The translations under genes and the position numbers were made by a program. A stretch of DNA of 64,000 nt from Streptomyces sp. NL15-2K (lineage in GTDB: Bacteria > Actinomycetota > Actinomycetes > Streptomycetales > Streptomycetaceae). Location of the stretch: assembly GCF_030551255.1 (NCBI RefSeq), contig NZ_CP130630.1, positions 7,235,501 through 7,299,500 on the forward strand, given 5' to 3'. Positions 24,101-32,949 of this stretch are shown here, one piece after another. Position 1 is the first letter of the stretch; every line of letters starts with the position of its first letter. The notes beneath the pieces are model-generated. The model made no database searches, was not told the DNA's origin, and saw nothing but the letters and a program-made list of their open reading frames with translations.

Positions 24101-25503
24101 ACGGCGTCGCCGTGGTCAACCTCAACGCCCGCGACGTTCTCGCCGACCCCGACGGCACCGGATCGATCATGCATCGAATGATTGGCGTGCTCACCGACGA
24201 ACGGCACTGGCAGGCCTGCGGCTCCTGCCCGCTCGCCCCGCGCTGCTACGCCCCGCACAACGCCCGTACCTTCTCCCACCCCACCGCGGGTGCCCAGGTC
24301 ACCGAACGGCTCGCCACCCTGTACCGCATGGCCCACCTGCGCGGACGCCTCCACATCACGCTGCGCGACCTGCGCTCGGCCCTCGCCTACACCCTCACCT
24401 CCGGCCGCGACTGCGCCCAGATCCACGCCCTGTACGCGCGCGAGGAACCCGAGGCGGCCCAGGAGATCCTCGACAGCCTGTACTTCACCAGCTGGACCGG
24501 CATCCACACCGGCGGCCACCCGGACGCGGGCACGGGGGCCGGCTCCGGCGCGTCCGCTTCGGCGGCGCGTACCGGCGCCCGCTCCGGCCGTACACCCGAG
24601 AGCGGCACACCGCGACCGGACGAACGCGACCGTCTTCTCACCCAGTTGCGGGACCTGGACGTCGCCGCCGTCCCCGACCCCCAGCTGGACCGGCGGCTCG
24701 ACTACACCGGCCCGGCCGCCGGACACACCCTCGTCTCCTTCGACCAGCGCGGCGACCTCGACGAGCGCCTCCTCACGGACGCCTTCCACGCCCTGCCCCG
24801 CACCCACCAGGCCGACCGCGCCCAGATCTCCGCGCACAGGGCCTATCTCGCCGCGGCCCGGCGCCGCTTCTACTTCGAAAGCCTCGACGACGCCCGCTGG
24901 CGCACCCTCCTGCCCTACCAAGCGGCCGACCGCTTCCTGAACCTGCTCTCCGGCGGACAGCCCGGCCCCGAGGAGCTGGCCCGTCTCATCGAGGCCGTCA
25001 GCCGTGGCGAGGGCATGCCGCGCGGATTCGGTCAGACCGACGGCCGCGACTTGGCGCTCCAGGTACGGGCCGTCCCCGGCGGGACCGTACGCAGCCACCG
25101 GCTGTTCCCCGCCAAGCACTTCACCATCGGGGTCGACGGCCCGCCCGCCTCCCCTTACGTCGAGACCGGCCCCCGTCAACTCGTCGTACGCCATCACTCC
25201 GAGGACGGCCGCCCGCACCGCGCCCAACTGACAGTCCGCCTCGACCTCTACGAGCTGCTCGACCGGTTGCACCGCGGCCACCAGCCCGGCGTCGAGGACC
25301 GCCAGGGCCAGAACCTCGCCCTTGCCGTCTTCAAGAACGCCCTGACCGCGACCTCCTACCAGGAGGTCCTCCTCAACGCCCCCGGCTCGCCGCCCTACCG
25401 GCTGCGCCGCCTCCCGGACGGCTCGCTGCGCCTAGCACCCGCCGCCCAGTCGGACACCCAGCCCGGCACACCTTCGCATCCGGCCCCGGAAGGAGCACGC
25501 TGA
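21175..25503 (+). CDS. mad6: NERD / double-kinase / P-loop ATPase protein (MAD6, PglW-like)
   Basis: A 1442-aa signalling protein. Residues 1-125: NERD nuclease-like domain (FEVDLAIVAD with Asp50, LADTKG with Asp63 and Lys65). Residues about 190-470: a kinase fold with a degenerate catalytic loop HRYLSPDSVL (Tyr343 in place of Asp) and no DFG, so probably a pseudokinase. Residues about 510-790: a second kinase with GHGQFGVVY, Lys544, HCDIKPSN (Asp638, Lys640, Asn643) and DFN (655-657), so active. Residues about 820 onward: an ATPase with GNAGDGKT (about 857-864) and a CxxC...C cluster (C1015, C1018, C1024). PglW of the Pgl/BREX-2 system also joins NERD and kinase domains. The start ATG 21175 begins at the NERD fold. 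It overlaps the next gene by one base. Confidence 0.86.
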   Translation: MARIIPIGEPANEAERMVLRHLREQAPDDWIVVANFELPYGPGRPMFEVDLAIVADHAVYLADTKGVHGRVQVRGGRWYPQGAPFPSPARKIRNHARVAGDLLARSRAASARLGSVWCEGLVILPYPGATLHDPDGRDEVSTYHLDDLVPFLRRHRPPDHGRRPGGDDISALREDIARVFQAETRQPSGPRRFGHYEVVETLYEASPADLADQDGDPARRVSVYRVRLADQPRSGTRILQAHAVDPLLPEGARSTAYARIGNPVQALSKLPGSPFIVPCETSFPLDEGDGYAVVLKDVLAEALRVRLDARGQATLGADARRRVVDGVLGGLAVAHAHRVVHRYLSPDSVLIGRNGTAMLTGFDYAHPGPPRPRDESRGIEAYAHQSPAYLAPECHERPGVFSPATDLYAAGVLFHELYTGEEPTLGAGATPLDSLDDADRIDPELKAIIRELLTADPTARPPAREAIRRLDSADKGRARAQVRRPGRAESGDSFDWDDPHSYTDLPEGFRLTERFRVRSRLGHGQFGVVYQVYNTLDDTDEVLKIITRDRESVRERLESEYRILRRIAPHPNLVRLIDAEFLPRGEFPYLRMEYAEGQDLKRALDQGRPLGPADVRKLLDDCLAGLAHLHAGGVFHCDIKPSNLLWTADGARILDFNAAVSADSTLTPTLGSPRYLAPEATGLTRPSREELTDLDLFALGISAYEALTGGYPWQGRGTPPRGGQPLDPRRLPGLADLDPGFTSVLLRALAPRRHERYRDADEFRAALAKVREVRLVPPAPEPEETRRPALADGGTAEAGSNPFVSHLQTLYSQSDRTNAGTRGLDPAAYPLYVATALDNQLRPDVLAGLHRLVLITGNAGDGKTAFLQHLADEARRRGARFGEARANGDDFTLDGRSFHTNHDGSQDEGEHDNDTVLDTFLGPYRGATADAWPDDQTRLVAVNEGRLVDFVTRHQERYPLLADTVREGLTTGRTDHGVAVVNLNARDVLADPDGTGSIMHRMIGVLTDERHWQACGSCPLAPRCYAPHNARTFSHPTAGAQVTERLATLYRMAHLRGRLHITLRDLRSALAYTLTSGRDCAQIHALYAREEPEAAQEILDSLYFTSWTGIHTGGHPDAGTGAGSGASASAARTGARSGRTPESGTPRPDERDRLLTQLRDLDVAAVPDPQLDRRLDYTGPAAGHTLVSFDQRGDLDERLLTDAFHALPRTHQADRAQISAHRAYLAAARRRFYFESLDDARWRTLLPYQAADRFLNLLSGGQPGPEELARLIEAVSRGEGMPRGFGQTDGRDLALQVRAVPGGTVRSHRLFPAKHFTIGVDGPPASPYVETGPRQLVVRHHSEDGRPHRAQLTVRLDLYELLDRLHRGHQPGVEDRQGQNLALAVFKNALTATSYQEVLLNAPGSPPYRLRRLPDGSLRLAPAAQSDTQPGTPSHPAPEGAR

Positions 25504-27194
25504 TGGCGCTGCGTCGCCGAGACACCGAACTCAAGCACTTCGGTGTCTCCTACTTGGACTTCAAGCGGGTGCAGATGGACCGGGTCCTCACCGGATTCCT
25601 CATGCGGCTCAACCACAAGGGCCTCGCCAGCCGCCTGGTGCGACGCAACGGCCTGTCCGCCAAGGAGTTCGCGGGAGAGTTCACCGACCCCGCCAACGCG
25701 GACCGCTTCCAGGGCTTCGCGGACCACCCCGACATGGCCCGGCGCTGGGTGGAGACCCAACTGCTGGACATGGTCAACCGCGGCAGACCCACCCAGGCCG
25801 TCGCGGGACTGCGTCCGCTGCACGGACTCACCTACAAGTTCCGCGACACCTACCACTCCCGGGCCTACGGCGCCGACGCCCAGCTGTACGAGATGCTCCG
25901 GCATGCCCGCGGCCCGTACGGCAGACTCGCCCTCGACCAGCTGCGCGAGTTCTTCTTCACCGGGCTTGGTACCGCCGCCGAACCCGACCGGAAGACACCG
26001 GTCGACGTCGAGACTCAGGCCGTTCTGCACCTCAACAGCCAGGTCAGGGGAGACAGCCCGCACCAGGCCAAGGGCTGGTACTCCGCACCTCCGCTGTGCG
26101 TCGGGCAGGCGGATCTCCTGGCCGACGACGTGATCCGGCTGATGTCCCTGAAGGACCTGCTGCCCCGCGTCACCATGGTCGAGTACTTGAAGATCCTCTT
26201 CGCCTTCCACCTGGCCCTCGGCCAGCTCAAGACGATGAAGCTGTTGCCCGTCGCTGCGGCCCGGTCGGCGGCCGATCCCGCCTGTGGTACCGACCGCTGC
26301 CCGGCCGCCGGCGCGGCGCCCGACCCGCTCGCCGGATGCCCCTTCCGCGTCGGGCTGCTCGTCGACGTGGCCGGTGTGCCCGGCACCCCCACCGCAGTAC
26401 TCGCCGAACACAGCGCCGAGTACTGGCTGCGCCGCATCCCGGACTTCCTGCGGGCCGCGTACACCATCCGCAAGCTGGACGACTTCGCCGAGCACCTCGT
26501 CGGCCAGGGAAAGGAGAGCCGCCCGCAGCGAGGCCACTTCACGGTGTCAGAGCTGCTCCGCTTCGGCACGGACGACTACCGCAGACAGCGCGACGAGTTC
26601 TTCGGCGCCCGGCTGACCGCGATCCTCGACGACACGTCGGTCGAGGAACAGCCCGAGGAGGTCAGGCCGCTGCTCGACGAGTCCATGGGACTCGCACCCT
26701 TCGAAAAATACCTCGAACTCCTCATGGCCTACCGGGGCCGTTACCACCACAAGTACGTCGTCGACACCATCGATGCCTTCCTGCTCAAGAACCGCTCCGG
26801 TGCGGCCATAGCGCAGCCCCACGGCGGCCGACGCCGCTTCGTCCTCGACAGCGCGCTGTTGGAGGTGCTGGTCCAGGTGGCGCTGCTGCGCCGAAACTCC
26901 CGCGGCGGCTCCTCCCCGTACACCCACCACACTGTCTCACTCCGGCTCGACGAGTTCCTCGCCCTGCTGCGCGACCGGTACGGGCTGTACGTGGACCGAC
27001 TGCCCATGGCGGACGGATTCGGCCCCGCGGGCCTGGAGGAGGAGGCCGCGCTCAGGGCCAACACCGAGGCGTTCACCACGCGGATGCGGGAGATCGGCTT
27101 CTACGACGACCTCTCCGACGCTTATCTCACCCAGGTGATCACCCCGAGGTTCTCCATCACCGAGGACGGCACGGTGACCACCGGCGGACGGTGA
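25503..27194 (+). CDS. mad7: MAD7-like protein of unknown fold
   Basis: A 563-aa soluble protein. ATG 25503 overlaps the kinase gene stop (TGATG), so the two are translationally coupled. There is no nuclease, helicase or nucleotide-binding motif that I recognise. Visible features are a basic N-terminus (ALRRRDTELKHFGVSYLDFKRVQMDR), many amphipathic helices, a Cys cluster (CGTDRC...GCPF, residues about 261-280) that could bind a metal, and a C-terminal ordered region (SLRLDEFLALLRDRYGLYVDRLP) suggesting a winged-helix-like fold. The name rests on its position between the MAD6-like kinase and the MAD8-like ATPase. A structural or adaptor role in the complex is likely. Confidence 0.7.
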   Translation: MALRRRDTELKHFGVSYLDFKRVQMDRVLTGFLMRLNHKGLASRLVRRNGLSAKEFAGEFTDPANADRFQGFADHPDMARRWVETQLLDMVNRGRPTQAVAGLRPLHGLTYKFRDTYHSRAYGADAQLYEMLRHARGPYGRLALDQLREFFFTGLGTAAEPDRKTPVDVETQAVLHLNSQVRGDSPHQAKGWYSAPPLCVGQADLLADDVIRLMSLKDLLPRVTMVEYLKILFAFHLALGQLKTMKLLPVAAARSAADPACGTDRCPAAGAAPDPLAGCPFRVGLLVDVAGVPGTPTAVLAEHSAEYWLRRIPDFLRAAYTIRKLDDFAEHLVGQGKESRPQRGHFTVSELLRFGTDDYRRQRDEFFGARLTAILDDTSVEEQPEEVRPLLDESMGLAPFEKYLELLMAYRGRYHHKYVVDTIDAFLLKNRSGAAIAQPHGGRRRFVLDSALLEVLVQVALLRRNSRGGSSPYTHHTVSLRLDEFLALLRDRYGLYVDRLPMADGFGPAGLEEEAALRANTEAFTTRMREIGFYDDLSDAYLTQVITPRFSITEDGTVTTGGR

Positions 27195-27252
27195 GAGGGA
27201 CCAGGCGGACGGTGAACAGGACAGGCAAGAGGGAGACGGGGGAGACAGGACC

Positions 27253-30200
27253 ATGACAGGCGGATTGGTGGAGATCACCGAGACCGATTGGCGACGCGCG
27301 CTCGAACACGTCGCGCTGCCGGGCCTCGCCGACCTGCTGCGCACGCGCGAGGCCGGCCACTGCATGCGGGTCGGCGGACTCGACGCCGACCTCGCCGCAC
27401 GCCTGACCGGCGGCCTGCGCCAGGCCGTTCCCGACGCCCAGGTGTACGTCCTCACGGCCGGGCCCGCCGACGCGCGCGGCGACGGCATGTCCGTCAGCAG
27501 CACGAAACTCGTCGAACTGCGCAACCCCGACGAGCAAGGCAACCTCAGGCCTCCGCTGCTGGTGTTCGTACCGCCCGGGACCAAGGCCAGCGCGGAGGAC
27601 TCCTTCTCGGTCGCGACCTTCGAGGAAGTCTCCCTCCGGGAGGTGCACACCCGGCTCCGGCGCAACCTCCTCAAGGACGTGCCCGAACCGCTGCGCGCGA
27701 GCGTCGAGCGGTTGCTCGCCGAGACCTCCGAAGCCTCGGACCGGGATGCGGCCCGATATCTGCTCACCCTGCGGGAGAATCAGCACGACCCGCAGGCCGC
27801 CGGAGCCGCCGTCCATCTGCTCGGCCTCATCCCGGACTTCCAGCTCTTCACCGACCCCTCCCTCCTCGTCACCAAGATCCAGCGCAACCGGCGTACCGTC
27901 GAGCGCCTCACCGACGGCCCCGCCACCGACCGGCAACGCGTCCTCGCCCTCGGCCTGCCCCGCAATTCCGACGAACACCAGCGCTTTCTGCGCCGCCTCG
28001 TCGACTTCGCCGCGGCCACAGGCCTGTCGGACCCCCGGCACTGGTGCCGGGCCATCGCCGTCGACCCGGACAACTGGCCGTTGGCTTTCCACCACTGGCC
28101 GCAGGAGAACGACCCGTCCGACCAGACCGTACGCATCGAGGTCGACGACCTGACCGCACTGCCCAAGGCCGGGGAGAACGCGGAGGACCAGCGCAATCAC
28201 CCCGCCCTTGACCGGCTCTTCGGCCAGCCCTACCTCCTGCCCGGCGGACTTCCCTCCCTCCCGGTCACCTTCTCCGTGGACCGGGACCAGCGGGGCATCA
28301 CCGGCCTGAAACGCTTCAAGGTCGAGATCTGCGCGGAAACCGGCGACGAGCCAGGAGACGCGGACGGCGGAGACGCGGTCGTCCCGCTGACCAGCCCGAC
28401 CGGGCTGACCGTGACCGTCCCGGCCGGCGCACGCATCAAGCCGCAGTACAAGACAAGCATCAAACTCCGCAAGGGGCGCCGTGCGCCGGACTGGGCGGAG
28501 GGCTGGCACTTCGTCCGTGTCACCCCGCTCGACGGGAACGACGACCCCATGCACGTCGCCGGCAGTGAGCAGGCCGTCGGCCGCCGCCCGTACGAGAGCG
28601 ACCGCTTCTACGTCGTCCCCGAGGGCGAGTTCGACGAGCCGCCCACCCCCCGGGGCCACCATGCGCCCGGCCTCGCCCAGGCGATCAACCGGCTGCGCTT
28701 CACTGCGCTCGCCGAAGGCCGCGACCCGGCGCGGGTGCAGTGCCGCGAGACTGGCTGGGGCCCGCGCGGCACCAGTCTGAAGACACGCTCACTGCGCGCA
28801 TCCTTCGGCCCCGCCGGAGTAGTCACCATCGACTTGCCGCGGCTCTTGGCCGAGGCCGAGCAGCACGTCCTGCGGGCCCCGCACATCCTTCACGGACCCC
28901 AAATCGATGTGGACGCGGCCGGAGCCGCCCGGCTCTCCGTAACGGGGGACGGGGGTCCGCAGGCCGAGGGCGACACCGGGTCCACCACCGCCCCCTCGCC
29001 CACCGAACCGTCGTACGACCCCTTGGACGGCTCCACCGAGGGGCCGGGCGAGGGATCGTTCACCGGTTACTTCCGCGCGCGAGCAGAACTCTTCGGACGA
29101 CTCGCCCTGTCACAGGCCACGGACGGCGCGTCGGACGTCCTGGTCGTGGAGGGCGCGGACCCGCGCGTGCTGCGGGCCGACGTCGAGGCATACGCGGAGG
29201 CATACCTCATCGCCGTCTCCGCCTGCCTGCGAGCTTTGGACCGGCCCAACGCCGCGCACGCCGATCAGCGGCGGGCGCGGCTGCACAGCCTGCTGCGCAC
29301 CGACACCGTCACGGTCCGACTGCACGACACGGACGGCAGCCGACGCACCGTCGTCCTGGTCGCCCCCACCCACCCGCTGCGCGTGTTGTGGTGGAGCGGA
29401 CAGGCCGCCCTCGCCGACCAGTGGCTCGAACAGCTCCGCGACGCCCGGGAAGGGGAGGTCAAGGCGCGGCTGGACAGCCTGGAACGGCAGCTGGCCCCCT
29501 TGGGCTACCCCCTCGCCGTACCGCTGGACTCGGGGGAACTCGCCTTCGCCAGCAGCCCGTTGACGGACTACTGGCAGGTCTGTCTGCCCAGTGAGGCCGA
29601 CGACCCCCGAGAGGTCCTGGCCCGGGTCGCGGGCGCGCTCGGCGTCGACGTGGCGGCAGCGGCGGGTGGGGTGACCGGCGCGGAACTCGCCGACCGGGTG
29701 GAGAAGTACATCCGCCTGCACCCCTACGCCGACAGCCTGGTGATCAACACACTCGGCGCCGGCCACGGGGAACTCGTCGCAGACATGCTGGTCGCCCTTC
29801 AGGAGCGCCGACACCTGTCCCACCTGCACTACACGGTGCGGCTGTTCGCCACCGCGCCCGACGACCCGTGGACGGGGTCCGCGCTGACCGACCTGATGGC
29901 TCCGGCGAGCGGCCCGCGTTCCGCCGCTGCGGAGGCCTTCGCCACCCCCGGGGACCCACTGCGGCCCAAACTGTCGGTGGTGGTGCGCGGCGCCACGGAA
30001 CTCCTGACGGCCGCCGACGACTTCCCTGCCCACCTCACCTTCCTGTTCAACCCCTTCGGTGGCGAGAGCCACGACATCGCTCCCGGCCGCGACGGCACCG
30101 GACGGGTCGCCGTGCACGGGCTCGTCCAGGAGATGAGCGGCGACTATCAGGAGGACGACGACAACGTCGAGTGGACCCGCCGTCCCCGGCACGGCGTCAC

Positions 30201-32877
30201 CGCCCCCGTGCCGGGCGCCGAGACGACCGGTGACCTGCTCGCGGCCCTGCCCCGGACGCTGTCCGCCGCCCTGGTCGCGGCCAGTGCGGGCGAGCACCGG
30301 CCCGGCATGCTGCCGCAGATAACGGTCCGGCTCGACCCGGACGACCGGGCCCTCCTGCACGACGTGCACCGGATCAGCGACTGGGTCGTGACCGTGGACC
30401 GCACCCTCGGCGCGGAGTACTTCGACCACGGTCGGCGCGGGCGCACTGAGTACGTCATCGACCACACCACAACGTCACACAGCGGGCTCGGCCACCAGAT
30501 CGTCGTCTCCTCCCGGTCGCTGGACGAGATGCGCGCCCTGCTCGGCCCGGTGCTGGCCGACAGGTCGCTCGACATCCCCGAACGGCACATCCGTACCTTC
30601 TTCGACCAGCTGCGGGAGCTGTCCGGCAGCCTTGTGTTCAAGCTCGCCGCGCTCGGTGAGAACCAGCGCACCGAGGTCCTCGGCCTGGCCCTCGCACGCC
30701 GGTACCTCGGTGCGCGGGACGCGCTGCGCGATCAGATCCTCGTCCCCCTCGACGCCCACCCCGAGCTCTACGAGGAGGAACGCGGCCGGGCGGCGGCCGG
30801 GGACACAGACGTACGGCTCCAGCGCACCGACCTCGCCTTGTTCGACCTCGACGCCGAGCGACGCACCATCGTGTGTCGTCTCCTGGAGGTCAAGTGCCAT
30901 ACTGGCGGTGGTCTCGGCGCCTACCAGGGCAAGCGCCAGCACATCATCCGCCAGACCGAGAACACCGAGCGGATCATCGCCGAACGGTTCGATCCGGTGC
31001 GAGGACGCACCGACCGCCCGCTGCAGAACGTGGCGCTGCGCACGCTGCTGGAGAAGTACCTCTCTCGCGCGGGCCGTTACGGTCTCTTCGGCGAGCGTGC
31101 GATGGCCGAGGCACGGTGGCTGCTGGACCGCCTCGATCACGGCTACCGCCTCAAATTCACGCGTACCGGCCTCGTGTTCGACCTCTCCAAGGACGGCTTC
31201 GACACCGATCACGACGAAGGGGTGTCGTTCCACCGGATCGGCCGCGACCACGCCGTGCGGCTGCTCGACGACATCGAGACGGAATACCGATCGACCCCGG
31301 AAAACTCCGAACAGGACTCCGCGGCGCACGAGCCGGTCCTGCCGGGCTTGGAGGACCTCAGCGCACAGGACGGGGATGCTGTCCCAGTCACGGCCACTGT
31401 TCAGCTACGCCCGCGTGCACGTACTCGGGAGATCCCCGAGGAACCCGCCCCCTTGCCCGACGATCCCGACGATGCCGCGTCGGAGTTCCGGGAGGCCGTC
31501 GGCGCTTCGGGAGCCGATGCCCTGGCAGCGACAGAGGGCACCGAGGCCGTACCAGGGAACACTGAGGTTGAGCCGGAGGAAACCCCGGATGCCCCGGGGG
31601 CCGTCGCCGGAGAACCGGGCCAGGGCGGTGGGGCGCCCGATGGCTCATCGGCTGATGCATCCGATGCCTCGGAGACCAAGGGCCCGGACATTGTCCTCGG
31701 CGTCTCGCGGCCGTCCCCGCAATTCGGTCTCCTCGGCATGAGCGCGGGCCGCACCGTTGGTCTGGATCTCAACGAGACCCATGCGATCAGCCTGTTCGGT
31801 GTGCAGGGCGGCGGCAAGAGCTACACCTTGGGCTCGGTTCTGGAAATGGCGAGCCTGCCGGTGTCAGGGGTCAACCGTCTGGCGAGCCCCCTGGCCAGCG
31901 TCGTCTTCCACTACAGCGAGACCTCGGAGTACGAGCCTGAATTCCTGAGCATGATTCACGCCAACGACGATGAGGGGCAGCGGGAGGCTTTGCACCGCCG
32001 GTACGGTGCGCGGCCTGCAGCTCTCTCCGACGTCGTATTGCTGGTTCCCGAGGAGTATGTGGAGGAGCGCCAGGCCCGCTACCCGGGTGTCCTCGTGCGC
32101 CCCCTGGCCTTCGCCGCCGCCGAACTGAAGATCGCCCATTGGAAGTTCCTCATGGGAGCCGTCGGCAACCAGTCCGGCTACATCCGGCAGATTGGCCGGA
32201 TCATCAAGGCGAACAGGGCCGACCTGACCCTCGAGGCGGTCCGTCGCGGGGTTGATGAGTCGACACTTGACGATCACCTGAAGAGAAAGGCCAGGGAACG
32301 GCTCGACCTGGCAGGTGACTTCATCGACGACTCGGCGCGCATCAAGGACCTTGTGCGGCCGGGCCGTCTGATCGTCGTGGACCTGCGCTCCGACGACATC
32401 GAGAAGACCGACGCCCTCAGTCTCTTCGTCGTTCTGATGCACCTGTTCTCGGAGGTGACCGATGACGGCCGCCCCTTCAACAAGCTGGTCGTCTTCGACG
32501 AGGCGCACAAGTATGCGGACAGTGGCGACTTGGTGACAGGACTCGTGTCCAGCGTGCGTGAGATGCGGCACAAGGGCATGTCGGTGCTTGTGGCCAGTCA
32601 GGATCCACCGTCGGTGCCGTCTGAGCTCATCGAGCTCTGCACCCACATGGTGCTGCACAGGTTTACGTCACCGGCGTGGCTGAAGCACTTGCAGAAGGTC
32701 AATGCAGCACTGTCCGGGCTCAATCCCGAGAAGCTGGCGGCCCTCAGACCGGGTGAGGCGTATGTGTGGTCAGGGAAGGCGACGGATGAGGCATTCGTCA
32801 GGGGGACGGTAAAGGTCGACTGCCGACCGCGAGTGACACGGCACGGAGGTGCGACGCGGACTGCGGTGGGCCGGTGA
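27253..32877 (+). CDS. mad8: HerA-like ATPase with embedded PD-(D/E)XK motif (MAD8, DptH-like)
   Basis: An 1874-aa protein starting at ATG 27253 after GGAGACAGGACC. Residues 1-1150 have no motif I recognise. Near 1198-1214 the sequence LFDLD...LLEVKCH gives Asp1198, Glu1212 and Lys1214, the spacing of a PD-(D/E)XK nuclease. An acidic, Pro-rich linker (about 1370-1490) leads to a HerA/FtsK-type ATPase: GVQGGGKSYTLG (Lys1522), Walker B VVFDEAHKYAD (Asp1749, Glu1750), sensor region VLVASQDPPSVP, and C-terminal RPGEAYVWSG. This is the layout of DptH and related defence translocases. Codon bias weakens from about 31300 on, which suggests the ATPase module has a different history. Confidence 0.84.
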   Translation: MTGGLVEITETDWRRALEHVALPGLADLLRTREAGHCMRVGGLDADLAARLTGGLRQAVPDAQVYVLTAGPADARGDGMSVSSTKLVELRNPDEQGNLRPPLLVFVPPGTKASAEDSFSVATFEEVSLREVHTRLRRNLLKDVPEPLRASVERLLAETSEASDRDAARYLLTLRENQHDPQAAGAAVHLLGLIPDFQLFTDPSLLVTKIQRNRRTVERLTDGPATDRQRVLALGLPRNSDEHQRFLRRLVDFAAATGLSDPRHWCRAIAVDPDNWPLAFHHWPQENDPSDQTVRIEVDDLTALPKAGENAEDQRNHPALDRLFGQPYLLPGGLPSLPVTFSVDRDQRGITGLKRFKVEICAETGDEPGDADGGDAVVPLTSPTGLTVTVPAGARIKPQYKTSIKLRKGRRAPDWAEGWHFVRVTPLDGNDDPMHVAGSEQAVGRRPYESDRFYVVPEGEFDEPPTPRGHHAPGLAQAINRLRFTALAEGRDPARVQCRETGWGPRGTSLKTRSLRASFGPAGVVTIDLPRLLAEAEQHVLRAPHILHGPQIDVDAAGAARLSVTGDGGPQAEGDTGSTTAPSPTEPSYDPLDGSTEGPGEGSFTGYFRARAELFGRLALSQATDGASDVLVVEGADPRVLRADVEAYAEAYLIAVSACLRALDRPNAAHADQRRARLHSLLRTDTVTVRLHDTDGSRRTVVLVAPTHPLRVLWWSGQAALADQWLEQLRDAREGEVKARLDSLERQLAPLGYPLAVPLDSGELAFASSPLTDYWQVCLPSEADDPREVLARVAGALGVDVAAAAGGVTGAELADRVEKYIRLHPYADSLVINTLGAGHGELVADMLVALQERRHLSHLHYTVRLFATAPDDPWTGSALTDLMAPASGPRSAAAEAFATPGDPLRPKLSVVVRGATELLTAADDFPAHLTFLFNPFGGESHDIAPGRDGTGRVAVHGLVQEMSGDYQEDDDNVEWTRRPRHGVTAPVPGAETTGDLLAALPRTLSAALVAASAGEHRPGMLPQITVRLDPDDRALLHDVHRISDWVVTVDRTLGAEYFDHGRRGRTEYVIDHTTTSHSGLGHQIVVSSRSLDEMRALLGPVLADRSLDIPERHIRTFFDQLRELSGSLVFKLAALGENQRTEVLGLALARRYLGARDALRDQILVPLDAHPELYEEERGRAAAGDTDVRLQRTDLALFDLDAERRTIVCRLLEVKCHTGGGLGAYQGKRQHIIRQTENTERIIAERFDPVRGRTDRPLQNVALRTLLEKYLSRAGRYGLFGERAMAEARWLLDRLDHGYRLKFTRTGLVFDLSKDGFDTDHDEGVSFHRIGRDHAVRLLDDIETEYRSTPENSEQDSAAHEPVLPGLEDLSAQDGDAVPVTATVQLRPRARTREIPEEPAPLPDDPDDAASEFREAVGASGADALAATEGTEAVPGNTEVEPEETPDAPGAVAGEPGQGGGAPDGSSADASDASETKGPDIVLGVSRPSPQFGLLGMSAGRTVGLDLNETHAISLFGVQGGGKSYTLGSVLEMASLPVSGVNRLASPLASVVFHYSETSEYEPEFLSMIHANDDEGQREALHRRYGARPAALSDVVLLVPEEYVEERQARYPGVLVRPLAFAAAELKIAHWKFLMGAVGNQSGYIRQIGRIIKANRADLTLEAVRRGVDESTLDDHLKRKARERLDLAGDFIDDSARIKDLVRPGRLIVVDLRSDDIEKTDALSLFVVLMHLFSEVTDDGRPFNKLVVFDEAHKYADSGDLVTGLVSSVREMRHKGMSVLVASQDPPSVPSELIELCTHMVLHRFTSPAWLKHLQKVNAALSGLNPEKLAALRPGEAYVWSGKATDEAFVRGTVKVDCRPRVTRHGGATRTAVGR

Positions 32878-32894
32878 GGTGGATGACGGAGCAA

Positions 32895-32934
32895 GAGGGC
32901 CGCGCTCCTCCGGACGGAGAGGAGCGCGGCCCTC
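32895..32934. terminator. Bidirectional terminator at the right edge of the defence island
   Basis: GAGGGCCGCGCTCCTC (32895-32910) and GAGGAGCGCGGCCCTC (32919-32934) form a perfect 16-bp stem with an 8-base loop, followed by TGTTTC. It separates mad8 from the convergent aldehyde dehydrogenase-like gene. Confidence 0.93.
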
Positions 32935-32949
32935 TGTTTCATGAAGGGC

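Noticed and set aside
23188..25281. 697-codon minus-strand frame
   Set aside because: Antisense to the kinase/ATPase gene; Gly/Val/Glu-rich shadow.
13375..32877. BREX/Pgl or DNA phosphorothioation system
   Set aside because: No PglZ phosphatase, BrxL/Lon or DndABCDE genes; the NERD-kinase and DptH-like ATPase are shared parts, but the overall set fits MADS better.
12709..32934. Integrative element with att sites or tRNA target
   Set aside because: No integrase, tRNA or long direct repeats seen at either edge.
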